A DNA stretch of 64,000 nucleotides. Origin: Salinirubellus litoreus (GTDB lineage: Archaea > Halobacteriota > Halobacteria > Halobacteriales > Haloarculaceae). The stretch lies in contig NZ_CP147841.1 in NCBI RefSeq assembly GCF_037335815.1, forward strand, positions 3,596,001-3,660,000, in the 5' to 3' direction. A program made the position numbers and the translations under genes. Of this stretch, positions 24,933-33,174 are shown in pieces (within the stretch, counting starts at the first letter, position 1; every line of letters starts with the position of its first letter). Under the pieces are notes generated by a model. That model worked only from the letters and a program-made list of their open reading frames with translations, made no database searches and had not been told where the DNA came from.

Positions 24933-26166
24933 ATGGCCGACGGATACCGGTACCGGACGGCGGTGACACGCCTTCGAGTTACCGAGTCGGACCGTCGGCT
25001 CCTCGAACAAACCATCGACCACTGGCAGTCGGCTTGTAACATCGCCGTCGAGATCGCATGGCCGGAGATGACTGACGCGGGGGCAGTCCAGTCTGCCGGG
25101 TACGGCGAGATCAGGGAGCGGACCGATCTCGGAAGCCAGCATTCGATACTCGCGACGCGACAGGCGGCAAGTACTGTTCGGTCCTGTGTGGAACACCGCA
25201 AACAAGGGCGGTCCACAAGCAAGCCGACCTTCACAGCCCCGACCATCACGTACGACCCGCGGTGTATGACGATGTTCGACGACGGAACGGTCTCGCTCGC
25301 GACCGTAGAAAACCGGGTCAGAGTCGAACTCGCGCTCCCGGACGAACCAGGTGGTTACCAGGACGAATTCCTCGATGACGATTCCTGGACACTCGGAGAG
25401 AGCACACTGACGGTCGAGGACGGCGAATTCCGGCTCCACATGGGGTTCAAGAAGCGAGTTACCGACCGGGAGACCGCCGAGGACGGAACGGTTCTCGGGG
25501 TCGACCTCGGCGTAGAGAACCTGGCAGTCACCAGTACCGCCCGGTTCTTCTCGGGGCGGGAACTACAGCACGTCTGTCGAGAGCACGCGCGCCGTCGCCG
25601 AGCGCTCGAAAAGACGGGGACCAGGAGCGCAAATCTCACAGTACGGCGTATCGCGGGACAGGAGCGCAGATACATCCGGAACGAACTCCACGAGATATCG
25701 CGTGCGATCGTGGACGAAGCTCGGAGTCACAACTGTTCGGTTATCGCGCTTGAGGAACTCGAAGGGATATACGACACGATCGCGGCTAGGGGAGTTCGCC
25801 CACCGCTGGGCCTATCGTCAGCTCTGTGAATTCATCGAGTACAAGGCCGAAGCATACGAGATCAGCGTCGACTACGTCGATTCTCGATACACATCCCAGC
25901 TGTGTGCGGAGTGCGGACATCAAGCGCGTCAGAACAGGCCGGAACGCTCTCGATTCGAGTGCGTGAACTGCGGTTCGACGTCGAACGCGGACTACAACGC
26001 TGCGAAGAACATCGCGTTACGGTACGTCCGCGACGGCCCTCAGTCGTCGTCGCGGACGGGCACCCGTCGGTGTGCCCTGAAATCGGGGACTGTGAGTCCG
26101 AACGGAGCGTTCACCCCCTACCCGGACGGGTCAGAGGAGGAGTTCGCCGATAGGTCGGTCGCCTAA
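24933..26166 (+). pseudogene. tnpB: TnpB RNA-guided nuclease-like gene with one frameshift
   Basis: The frame from ATG 24933 gives the N-terminal OrfB helix-turn-helix part and the first two RuvC motifs (VLGVDLGVENLAV with Asp, IALEELEGI with Glu). It shifts by +1 near 25785-25795 and continues as RLGEFAHRWAYRQL, the zinc finger CAECGH...CVNCGS and the third RuvC motif SNADYNAAKNIA. All three acidic residues and the zinc ligands therefore exist but in two frames, which points to recent inactivation or a base-call error. ATTAATAA 28 bases before the ATG is a TATA box. Full length would be about 410 residues, normal for TnpB. Confidence 0.85.
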
Positions 26167-26177
26167 TGGCGACCGAC
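26154..26177 (+). terminator. Perfect hairpin over the tnpB stop codon
   Basis: GTCGGTCGCC-TAAT-GGCGACCGAC: a 10-bp perfect stem with a 4-base loop that contains the TAA stop. It may be the right-end hairpin of the element and the 3' end of an omega-RNA-like guide overlapping tnpB. No oligo-T follows, so ordinary termination is less likely. Confidence 0.55.
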
Positions 26178-26191
26178 GACCGATATCTACT

Positions 26192-26200
26192 TCCCGCTAT
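26192..26200 (+). repeat. Right copy of the 9-bp tRNA-end repeat
   Basis: TCCCGCTAT again, 15 bases past the right hairpin of the TnpB element. Confidence 0.4.
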
Positions 26201-26527
26201 GGGCTTAGCGAACCCGAGACGTTGATCGAAAAGGAGAGCCACTCCCAAGGATAGGCACACGATAGAGCGGCCATCCTCACGTCGGTAATGTACCGGGAGG
26301 ACCCGCCCGTCTAATGAATCAATCTACGAATGTCGCCCGGAGATGTACACAAATCGAGGGTTCAGGACTCCACTAAAACCGTAGGTACCCAAAGGTTCCA
26401 ACGGCCCGCGGAAGACCGAATGCGCAGGGGGAGTACCGTCAAACGAGGCACGATCCACGGCGCTCACAGCGGACTCTTCGATAAGCCGATAGTAGTGATT
26501 TCGAGGACGACGGTTCTGTCGCTAGGC
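26201..26527. other. Low-GC unassigned stretch between the TnpB element and hpt
   Basis: 327 bases with no frame of halophilic composition and more A/T than the flanks. It lies at the 3' end of hpt. It may be debris of the element next door. No tRNA, SRP or RNase P signature was seen. Confidence 0.45.
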
Positions 26528-27097
26528 CTACCCGTCGCCGTTCTCGTCGACGACGACGACCTCGTCGCCGTCCATGCGGATGTTGATGAGCGTCTTCGCC
26601 TCGTAGGGCGTCTCCTCGAGGGCGTTCTCCCCGCCCTCCTTCTTGATGACGGCGACGACGTCCACGACCTCCGCGCCGATCTCGTCGAGCGCGCCGGTGA
26701 TGGCCGAGAGCGTCCCGCCCGTCGAGAGCACGTCGTCGAGGACGAGCACCCGGTCGCCCAGGTTCACGTCGTTGACGTACATCTCCGACTCCGAGTAGCC
26801 GGTCACCTGCGACAGGGAGACCTCTCCCGCCAGCCCGTACTCGCGCTTTCTGACCACCACGAGCGGGATGTCGGTCATCAGCGAGACGGCCGTCGAGATG
26901 TGGATACCCATCGCCTGCGGCGTGACGATCTTGTCCACGTCCTCCAGGTCGGCCTTCCGGATGATCTTGATGACGACCTCGCGGAGGAGGCCCGGTTCGA
27001 GCATCGGGACGCCGTCACTGATCGGGTGGACGAAGTAGTGGTACCCCTCCTTCTCGACGACGGGCGTGTCGAGCAGGGACTCCCGCAGTTGGTCCAT
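26528..27097 (-). CDS. hpt: Hypoxanthine/guanine phosphoribosyltransferase
   Basis: 189 residues of the archaeal HGPRT/APRT-like family for purine salvage: transfers the phosphoribosyl group of PRPP to hypoxanthine or guanine. The PRPP loop is VLVLDDVLSTGGT (about 117-129); TPQAMGIHIS and VVRKREYGLAGEV are further family signatures. Cytoplasmic. ATG 27097 has a TATA-like GGCTTTACC on the minus strand 26-27 bases upstream, so the transcript is leaderless and separate from the toxin genes. Adenine specificity cannot be excluded from sequence. Confidence 0.85.
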   Translation of the reverse strand: MDQLRESLLDTPVVEKEGYHYFVHPISDGVPMLEPGLLREVVIKIIRKADLEDVDKIVTPQAMGIHISTAVSLMTDIPLVVVRKREYGLAGEVSLSQVTGYSESEMYVNDVNLGDRVLVLDDVLSTGGTLSAITGALDEIGAEVVDVVAVIKKEGGENALEETPYEAKTLINIRMDGDEVVVVDENGDG

Positions 27098-27118
27098 GTC
27101 GCCGGTGTGCGGGGGGTC

Positions 27119-27128
27119 GGGTAAAGCC
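27119..27128 (-). promoter_or_regulatory. TATA box of hpt
   Basis: Minus-strand GGCTTTACCC, centred 26-27 bases before ATG 27097. Confidence 0.5.
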
Positions 27129-27169
27129 TGGCGGTGTGAAGCAGACGGAGACGAACGCTCGCAGACCGA

Positions 27170-27568
27170 TCACACGCCGTGGTCGCGGAACCGCTCGACA
27201 TCGACGTCGACTGGGAGCGTGTCGAAGTCGTCGTCACCGCCGGCCAGCAGGGTGGCACCCCGCTCGTGAGCCAGCGCCACCGCGGAGGCGTCCGCCAACG
27301 AGATGTCCCCGTAAGCCTTCACTTCACCGGCGAGCCGCCAGTCCGCCCGTTCGAGAGAGACGCCGAGACGGGTCAGCGTGCGGACGTCGCGATCGGCCGT
27401 CCGGAGCGACGCGGTCGTGGGTCGTTCGTCGGTGGTTCCCTCGAAGCGGGCGACGAGGTAGTCGCCCACGTCGACCGCTTCGAGTAGTTCTCCGACGTAC
27501 TCGTGTCCCGGCTCGTCGTAGAGAAACGCGATTATCGCCCTGGTGTCGAAAACGTAGGCGGCGGTCAT
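27170..27568 (-). CDS. vapC: VapC-like PIN-domain toxin, probably catalytically incomplete
   Basis: 132 residues. PIN fold with first Asp in AAYVFDTRAIIAFLYDE (residue 8), third acid in GDISLADASAVALA (Asp 93) and last Asp in ATLLAGGDDDF. The region AVDVGDYLVARFEG is shorter than in relatives, in which a strand and helix with a conserved Glu precede YLVARFEG; that Glu is absent here. The protein may be a weak or dead RNase. It overlaps its antitoxin gene by 4 bases (ATGA), the usual toxin-antitoxin order. Confidence 0.75.
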   Translation of the reverse strand: MTAAYVFDTRAIIAFLYDEPGHEYVGELLEAVDVGDYLVARFEGTTDERPTTASLRTADRDVRTLTRLGVSLERADWRLAGEVKAYGDISLADASAVALAHERGATLLAGGDDDFDTLPVDVDVERFRDHGV

Positions 27569-27840
27569 CCCTCGGAGGGACGAAGCCTGTCGGCCCGCTC
27601 CTCCTCGTTCCGTAGCTCACGCACCTTCGCCAGCACCTCGCCCGGTTCGTGGTCGCCGGCGTGGATGCCGTGCAGCTCGTCGAGAGACGGGACCGGTTCG
27701 AGGACGATCCGGCCGTCCTCCTCGTAGACGAACATCTCGCCCGGCGTCTCGATGCCGAACTTCTCCCGGAGCGGCTTCGGAATCGTCGCCTGTCCCTTCC
27801 GGGAGACGCGTACTACTACGGGCTCGTTCGTACTACTCAT
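27565..27840 (-). CDS. AbrB/MazE-type antitoxin of the PIN toxin
   Basis: 91 residues. SpoVT/AbrB swapped-hairpin DNA-binding domain at the N-terminus (VVVRVSRKGQATIPKPLREK, then EMFVYEEDGRIVLEPV) and a C-terminal acidic part that would wrap the toxin. It is expected to repress its own promoter and neutralise the PIN protein. Its start overlaps the end of the next upstream antitoxin frame by 8 bases, so the two loci may be one transcript. Confidence 0.8.
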   Translation of the reverse strand: MSSTNEPVVVRVSRKGQATIPKPLREKFGIETPGEMFVYEEDGRIVLEPVPSLDELHGIHAGDHEPGEVLAKVRELRNEEERADRLRPSEG

Positions 27841-28228
27841 CGTTCGAATCCATCATGATAATTCGAGTAAGACTAAAGGTACCGCCATCCCGACCGGTCT
27901 CAGCAGGTAACGGCCTCGACGCCGAGCTCTCGACGGCCGCCTCGTCACCGCGTATCGGGTCGACGAGGAAGGTCGTATCGAGGAGCACGTTACCCCCCCT
28001 CTCGTCGGCGATGGATTCGAGCTCCTCGTTGCGGCGCTCGCGTCGCTCCTCGACCGCAGCCTCCGGTGCGTCGGCCCGCTCGTCGGTGAGAACCCCGGTG
28101 AGTTCGAGCAGCGACCGCTTGTCTGCCAGACGGAAAACGACGTCCGAGAACGTCTCGTCGTCCCGCTCGTGGGGCGCGAGGCGCTCGTACGCCTCCTCCG
28201 AGAGCCGGACGTTCTTCGACACGTGCAC
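27833..28228 (-). CDS. VapB-type antitoxin fused in frame to a vapC remnant
   Basis: 131 residues. Residues 1-70 are an antitoxin of the type SKNVRLSEEAYERLAPHERD...DVVFRLADKRSLLEL. From residue about 99 the frame continues with NVLLDTTFLVDPIRGDEAAV, which is the beginning of a PIN toxin (first Asp present), and then loses similarity and stops. The cognate toxin is thus truncated to its first strand and helix. GTG 28228 (or GTG 28222) lies about 25 bases after a TATA-like CACTAAACG. The antitoxin may survive to protect against toxins elsewhere. Confidence 0.7.
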   Translation of the reverse strand: MHVSKNVRLSEEAYERLAPHERDDETFSDVVFRLADKRSLLELTGVLTDERADAPEAAVEERRERRNEELESIADERGGNVLLDTTFLVDPIRGDEAAVESSASRPLPAETGRDGGTFSLTRIIMMDSNDE

Positions 28229-28248
28229 GCAGGTGTATGCAGCCGATC

Positions 28249-28257
28249 GTTTAGTGT
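28249..28257 (-). promoter_or_regulatory. TATA box of the antitoxin operon
   Basis: Minus-strand CACTAAACG centred about 25 bases before GTG 28228. Confidence 0.4.
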
Positions 28258-28349
28258 TTGTCTCGGGTTAGCGCTTGGCGGAATATGACGACGGTGCCTG
28301 GGGGAGTATCTACTCGGCGGGAGGAAGAAATCAGAAAGGGTTAGTCAGT

Positions 28350-28865
28350 CTACGCTTCGGGGCCGCTCCATTTGCCGAGCGTGGCGGAGTTCTCGCCGGA
28401 CTCCGAGGTCCAGACGACACGGACTGATGCGCCCGAAAGATCAAGATCTGCATCGTCACCGGAGTTGCCAGATATCTTGGCAGTACCCGTGGAATCCTTG
28501 AACATAGTATTGTCAAGGGTATCCGAGGTACCTGCGGTAATCTCATTTGGGAACACGTCATCGCCAAGACTGACAGACGTTGAGGCGTCATTAACGGCCC
28601 CAGAAACAGTGGCGTTGAGTCGGTCTGCAGCGATGGAATCACCACCATCGTGCGTCACGACAAGTTCGTCTGAATCGTCCGTAGCGTCTTCAGTGTAGTC
28701 GAAGTTGAAACTCGCCTGTGGGCTAGTGCTCTGCACCTGGTCGCCGAGGCCCAGCACGAACGTGCCGATGACCGCGGCCAGGATGACCGTGATGGCGACC
28801 ATCAGGATGACGCCAATGACCGGTGATACTGCATCCTCGTCCGTAAAGATGGATTTCAATCTCAT
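28350..28865 (-). CDS. pilA: Type IV pilin, copy 1 (PilA-like)
   Basis: 171 residues. Short charged leader MRLKSIFTDEDA followed by the haloarchaeal H-domain AVSPVIGVILMVAITVILAA and VIGTFVLGLG, which is cut by the prepilin peptidase PibD and packs into the pilus core. The rest is an acidic Thr/Ser-rich head (FNFDYTEDATDDSDELVV) ending TLGKWSGPEA, an end shared with the two neighbours. The gene starts 2 bases after the stop of copy 2, so both are on one message. Confidence 0.85.
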   Translation of the reverse strand: MRLKSIFTDEDAVSPVIGVILMVAITVILAAVIGTFVLGLGDQVQSTSPQASFNFDYTEDATDDSDELVVTHDGGDSIAADRLNATVSGAVNDASTSVSLGDDVFPNEITAGTSDTLDNTMFKDSTGTAKISGNSGDDADLDLSGASVRVVWTSESGENSATLGKWSGPEA

Positions 28866-28867
28866 CG

Positions 28868-29368
28868 TTACGCGTCAGGACCGCTCCACTTGCCGAGCGT
28901 AGCCGTCTGATCGCCATTAGTCGATTGCCAAGTTACTCGAACCGTAGCAGTGTCAAACTCACTGCTGCCCGTCCCGTCATCTTCTGTGATGGTGGCGGAC
29001 GAACCAGCAGCGACACTATTGCCGGACTTCGATGCAGTGTCCACAGCGGACCAAGCCGAGGATGTCGAGGCAGTCACGTAAGAACTGTTCGCAGCATAGT
29101 CTGTTGTGGACTTGATGTTCAGCTGAGTGTCCGGAATCGAGTCACCACCGTCGTGCGTGATAGCTACAGAACCCTCGCTTGAGCCGCTGTCCGATGTATA
29201 ATCGAAGTTGAAGCTCGCTTGCGGGGCGGTACTCTGCACCTGATCGCCGAGGCCCAGCACGAACGTGCCGATGACCGCGGCGAGAATGACGGTAATCGCC
29301 ACCATCAGGATAACCCCGATGACCGGCGACACCGCCTCCTCGTCCGTGAACAGTTGTCTGATGTTCAT
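28868..29368 (-). CDS. pilA: Type IV pilin, copy 2 (PilA-like)
   Basis: 166 residues from ATG 29368: MNIRQLFTDEEAVSPVIG, the identical H-domain, then a different acidic head (SDSGSSEGSVAITHDGGDSI) and the shared C-terminal ATLGKWSGPDA. An ATG 27 bases earlier would lengthen the leader beyond the family norm. A TATA-like TTTTAAGAG on the minus strand near 29517-29527 predicts a leader of roughly 125 bases, unusually long for this genome. Confidence 0.85.
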   Translation of the reverse strand: MNIRQLFTDEEAVSPVIGVILMVAITVILAAVIGTFVLGLGDQVQSTAPQASFNFDYTSDSGSSEGSVAITHDGGDSIPDTQLNIKSTTDYAANSSYVTASTSSAWSAVDTASKSGNSVAAGSSATITEDDGTGSSEFDTATVRVTWQSTNGDQTATLGKWSGPDA

Positions 29369-29516
29369 TGTTGTCTCGTGCCGTGTGCCGGTCACGCCGA
29401 GAAGGGGTACGGAGCCGCGTCCGACCGAGCGAGACTACTTCGGTCCCCCGGTCCACCCTCCACCCCAGATCCCACCGTGGTTCGACACCCGGTTGGTTTC
29501 CATCTTATCCGGATGC

Positions 29517-29527
29517 CTCTTAAAAGC
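29517..29527 (-). promoter_or_regulatory. Candidate TATA box for pilin copies 2 and 1
   Basis: Minus-strand GCTTTTAAGAG. If used, transcription starts near 29495 and leaves a long untranslated leader before ATG 29368. Confidence 0.4.
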
Positions 29528-29676
29528 AGATCAGGAATCAGAGTTTGAAACGGCGGTAGAGATGCGTAGAGGATCTACTGAACAGATACGGGCAGATACC
29601 TGTGGGTCGTTCGATCCTGACCCGCTGGGGTGAGAGGTCTCTACGGAGTCCACGGATAAACGAAGTGTTCGCCAGC

Positions 29677-30159
29677 TCAGGCGTCCGGGCCGGACCACCG
29701 ACCGAGTGTCGACGACGAGTCGCCGCTCTCGCTGGTCCAAGTCACGCGAACAGTCGCGCCACTGAGGTCGAGGTCGCCGTCGCCATCGTTGACATTTGCG
29801 TCGGTTACCTCGATCGTCGTTCCGGCAGTCACGTCAGAATCGGCGGTGACACCGAGCGTATCGACATCTTTCGCCCCATCGGTTACGGACGTTCCAGCCG
29901 CGTCCGAGAGCACGACGGCAAGCCGGTTCTCGTTAATGCTGTCACCACCGTCATGAACAATATCGAGCGAATCGGCTGTACCCTCGGCATAGTCGAACGA
30001 AAAGCTCGCGGATGGAGCGGTACTCTGCACCTGGTTACCGAGGCCCAGCACGAACGTGCCGATGACGGCGGCCAGGATCACCGTGATGGCGACCATCAGG
30101 ATGACGCCGATGACCGGCGACACCGCCTCCTCGTCCTTCAGCAGGTTTCTGATTTCCAT
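29677..30159 (-). CDS. pilA: Type IV pilin, copy 3 (PilA-like)
   Basis: 160 residues from ATG 30159: MEIRNLLKDEEAVSPVIG with the same H-domain, head FSFDYAEGTADSLDIVHDGG, and C-terminal SSTLGRWSGPDA. It is separated from copy 2 by about 300 bases with its own upstream region. The start at 30204 suggested by the open frame is rejected because pilin leaders are short. Confidence 0.85.
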   Translation of the reverse strand: MEIRNLLKDEEAVSPVIGVILMVAITVILAAVIGTFVLGLGNQVQSTAPSASFSFDYAEGTADSLDIVHDGGDSINENRLAVVLSDAAGTSVTDGAKDVDTLGVTADSDVTAGTTIEVTDANVNDGDGDLDLSGATVRVTWTSESGDSSSTLGRWSGPDA

Positions 30160-30289
30160 GGGTCTTGTCTTCCCGCGAGAACGCTCGGGACGCTTTATCA
30201 CCACGGGCGTCTCTCGCCCGGATGGAGGGGGACGACCCCTCGTGCACTCGGTCCCGGCTCGTCGCGGCTGGTATAGCGTATCCTCAAGT

Positions 30290-30299
30290 CATTATTAAG
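30290..30299 (-). promoter_or_regulatory. Candidate TATA box of pilin copy 3
   Basis: Minus-strand CTTAATAATG. A start near 30265 would give a leader of about 105 bases before ATG 30159, parallel to the long leader of copy 2. Confidence 0.4.
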
Positions 30300-30548
30300 C
30301 GCCAACTGAGGATCGAAAAATGAGTCGGGGAGCCGTGCTAGCAGGCGATATCCCCCGTGAGCGGCATCCCCTCCGGGAGTCAAGCGGCGAAGCGGGGTCC
30401 GTAGCGCCCGAAATCGTCCCGAGTGCTTCCGGGCGGCGGGTCGGACGTGGTTCTCAGGGGGAGTCACCGAACCGGAACTGGATAGGCGGGACCCGGATCA
30501 CTGCTGGACGCCCGGCCGTTCCCGGAAGTCACTCACAGTTTTGAGAAC
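30300..30548. other. Divergent region between pilin 3 and the mrp operon
   Basis: About 250 bases upstream of both promoters. No gene of convincing composition; the only open frame (from 30320) is Arg/Ser/Pro-rich like antisense or non-coding DNA. Nothing else recognised. Confidence 0.4.
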
Positions 30549-30557
30549 CGTTAAGTC
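30549..30557 (+). promoter_or_regulatory. TATA box of the mrp operon
   Basis: CGTTAAGTC is centred 27 bases before GTG 30580 and decides that start against TTG 30541, which lies upstream of the box. Confidence 0.6.
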
Positions 30558-30579
30558 TCGCCCCTCCGGCGTTCCCCCC

Positions 30580-33174
30580 GTGCAACCGACTCCGGCCGTC
30601 CTCCCGAGCCCGGCCGTCGTGTTCGCGGCGCTGGCCCTGCCGTTCCTCGGCGCGGCGCTGGCCTACCCGCTCTACCGGGTGCTCGGCGAGCGGACGGCTC
30701 TGTTCGCCGCCGGGACCGCCGCGGCCTCGTTCGGCCTCCTCGCCACCCAGTACGGTGCCGAGGGCGCGGTCACGATGCCGTGGGTGCCCTCGCTCGGCAT
30801 CTCGCTCACGCTCTACTTCGACGGCTTATCCGCACTCATCGCCTTCCTCGCCACCGGGATGGGCGTCCTCGTCTTCACCTACTCCTACGGGTACATGCAC
30901 GCCGAGCCGGGCAAGCGCAAGTACTACCCGACGCTCCTCGCCTTCATGGGCGCGATGGTCGGCGTCGCGCTCGCGGCCGACCTCGTCGCGCTGTTCCTGT
31001 TCTGGGAGCTCACTTCGGTCACGTCGTTCATGCTCATCGGCCACTACGGCGACGAGTCCGGCCAGTACGCCGCCCGGAAGTCCATGCTCATCACCGTCGC
31101 CGGGGGACTGTTCATGCTCGTCGGCTTCCTGCTCCTGGCGTACGTCTCCGGCGGGACCGAGATCGGCCGGACGTTCACGCTCGTCGGCGATCGGGCCGCG
31201 ACCCTCTCCGGCGGGACCGTCGAGCTGGAGTCGATGATCGGCAACAGCGAGGTGATGCGCGAGGGGCTCCGCGAGGCGGGGCTGTTCCTCCCGGTCATGC
31301 TCCTCGTGGGGATGGGCGCGGCCACCAAGTCCGCGCAGGTGCCGTTCCACTCCTGGCTCCCGAACGCGATGGAGGCCCCGACCCCCGTCTCGGCGTTCCT
31401 CCACAGCGCCACGATGGTCAAGGCCGGCGTCTACCTCGTCGGCCGGGTCAGGCCGCTGTTCCTCCCCGAGACCCCACAGCCCGACTGGATGCTCGTCTTC
31501 GCTACTCTCGGGCTGATCTCGATGGCGATCACGGCGATCCTCGCGGTGGGTGCGACGGACATCAAGGAACTGCTCGCCTACTCGACGGCCTCGCACCTCG
31601 CGTTGATCGTCGCGGCGTTCGGCCTCGCGGGCGCGGAGGGGGTCGAACTCGGCGCGGAGACCGGCGCGTTCCACATCTTCAACCACGCGGTTTTCAAGGC
31701 GACGCTGTTCCTCGTCGCCGGGATTATCGCCCACGAGGCGGGCACGCGCGCGATAGACGAACTCGGCGGCCTCCGGCGGGAGATGCCGATCGTCGCCGGG
31801 ATCACCGCGATCGCCGCCCTCGGCATGGCCGGCGTCCCGCCGTTCAACGGCTTCTGGTCGAAGGAGCTTCTCTACGAGACCACCTACCTCGTCGCCGTCC
31901 ACGAGGGTGGGCTGTACTGGGTCTACCCCGCGCTCGCGGTGTTCGGCTCCGTGTTCACCTTCCTCTACTCGATCCGGTTCCTGATGCTGTTCTTCGGCGA
32001 GAAACCGAGTGCACTCGGACACGTCCACCGGCCGCCCCTGGCGATGCTCGCCCCGCCCGCACTCCTCGCCGTCATCGCGCTGGTCGTCGGCCTCGTCCCG
32101 CAGATCGCCATCGACGGCATCGTCCAGTCGGCGTTCGAGTCCGCGCTCCCGCCGGGGTTCGAGGCCCACGCGCTCGAACTCTCGCTGGCGAAACTGGTGG
32201 ATCCGACGCCGTGGCTCGGAATGAGCCTGCTCACCATCGCCATCGGCGCGGTCGCCTACCAGGGCTACGGGAGCCTCCACCGCGGGGTGCGGCGCGCGCG
32301 GTCGGTCCCCGTCTGGAGCCCGGACTGGTACTACGACACGCTCACGGCGGGGGCCGAGCGGTTCGGGGTCACGACGGACCGATACGTCCACACCGGGCTG
32401 CTCCGCACCTACGCCGGCGCGCTATTTATTGGAGTCTCGGCGCTCGCGCTCGGCGGCTACGTCGCCACGGGCGCGGTCCTCCCGGCGCTCGGTGGCGTCG
32501 ACGTCGCGATCCCGATGGTGCTCGTACTGTTCGTGGCGGTCGTCGGGGCGGTCGCGGTCGTCGCCGCCCCCTCGCACGTCGCGGGCGTGCTCACGCTCTC
32601 GATCCTCGGGTTCATGGTCGCCGTCTTCTACGTGCTCGCCTCCGCACCCGACCTCGCGCTCACCCAGTTGGTGGTCGAGACGCTCGTGCTCGTCATCTTC
32701 CTCCTGGTGCTCGACAAGCTCCCCGCCTACTACGGGGAGATCGAGCGCAGGAGAGCCGTCACGGACCTCCTCATCGCGGGGACCGTCGGGACGACGGTGT
32801 TCATCACGGTGATGCTGGCGACGGCCGCCCGGCCGGACGATCCCATCTTCAGCTACTTCGTCGAGCGCGCGCCGGTCCCCGCCGAACACGGGCCGTACTT
32901 CTTCGACTACGGCGGCGGCGGGAACATCGTGAACGTCATCCTCGTCGACTTCCGGGCGTTCGACACGCTCGGGGAGATCAGCGTGGTCGCGCTGGCCGCC
33001 CTCTCCGTGCTGACGATGGTAGCCATGCGCGGCCGCGGGCGCGAGGGGACCACGGGCACCGCCGACGCGGGGAGCGCGGCGGCGACGGACGGCGGAGAGG
33101 CGAGCGCGGCGAGCCGATCCTCGTCGGACCTCCGTTCCGACGGTGACGGCACGGGAGGTGGTTCCGGTGGCTGA
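30580..33174 (+). CDS. mrpA: Mrp-type Na+/H+ antiporter subunit A (MnhA)
   Basis: 864 residues, the largest subunit of the multisubunit cation/proton antiporter. Residues to about 480 are the complex I NuoL-like proton channel part (FWELTSVTSFMLIGHY with conserved Glu, KSAQVPFHSWLPNAMEAPTPVSAFLHSATMV here given in parts: PFHSWLPNAMEAPTPV and FLHSATMVKAG; TDIKELLAYSTASHL). The C-terminal third carries the MrpA-C/MnhB-like helices (LALTQLVVETLVLVIFLLVL) and ends in a disordered Ser/Gly-rich tail. Acts in the cell membrane to expel Na+ using the proton gradient. First gene of mrpABCDEFG, leaderless GTG start. Confidence 0.9.
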   Translation: MQPTPAVLPSPAVVFAALALPFLGAALAYPLYRVLGERTALFAAGTAAASFGLLATQYGAEGAVTMPWVPSLGISLTLYFDGLSALIAFLATGMGVLVFTYSYGYMHAEPGKRKYYPTLLAFMGAMVGVALAADLVALFLFWELTSVTSFMLIGHYGDESGQYAARKSMLITVAGGLFMLVGFLLLAYVSGGTEIGRTFTLVGDRAATLSGGTVELESMIGNSEVMREGLREAGLFLPVMLLVGMGAATKSAQVPFHSWLPNAMEAPTPVSAFLHSATMVKAGVYLVGRVRPLFLPETPQPDWMLVFATLGLISMAITAILAVGATDIKELLAYSTASHLALIVAAFGLAGAEGVELGAETGAFHIFNHAVFKATLFLVAGIIAHEAGTRAIDELGGLRREMPIVAGITAIAALGMAGVPPFNGFWSKELLYETTYLVAVHEGGLYWVYPALAVFGSVFTFLYSIRFLMLFFGEKPSALGHVHRPPLAMLAPPALLAVIALVVGLVPQIAIDGIVQSAFESALPPGFEAHALELSLAKLVDPTPWLGMSLLTIAIGAVAYQGYGSLHRGVRRARSVPVWSPDWYYDTLTAGAERFGVTTDRYVHTGLLRTYAGALFIGVSALALGGYVATGAVLPALGGVDVAIPMVLVLFVAVVGAVAVVAAPSHVAGVLTLSILGFMVAVFYVLASAPDLALTQLVVETLVLVIFLLVLDKLPAYYGEIERRRAVTDLLIAGTVGTTVFITVMLATAARPDDPIFSYFVERAPVPAEHGPYFFDYGGGGNIVNVILVDFRAFDTLGEISVVALAALSVLTMVAMRGRGREGTTGTADAGSAAATDGGEASAASRSSSDLRSDGDGTGGGSGG

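Larger units (their letters stand above)
24834..26200 (+). mobile_element. TnpB-only IS200/IS605-like element next to the initiator tRNA
   Basis: The segment between the tRNA 3' end and the repeated TCCCGCTAT has lower GC than its surroundings and contains one tnpB-like gene, no tnpA. A small hairpin TGAG-TCTT-CTCA (24855-24866) lies at the left and a strong 10-bp hairpin (26154-26177) at the right, as expected for subterminal hairpins of this group. Exact ends are not defined by the sequence; IS605-type insertion does not make direct repeats, so the 9-bp pair may stem from an older tRNA-targeted element. Confidence 0.65.

Noticed and set aside
26201..26527. SRP RNA or RNase P RNA gene
   Set aside because: None of the conserved segments of either RNA could be recognised, and GC content is too low for a haloarchaeal structural RNA.
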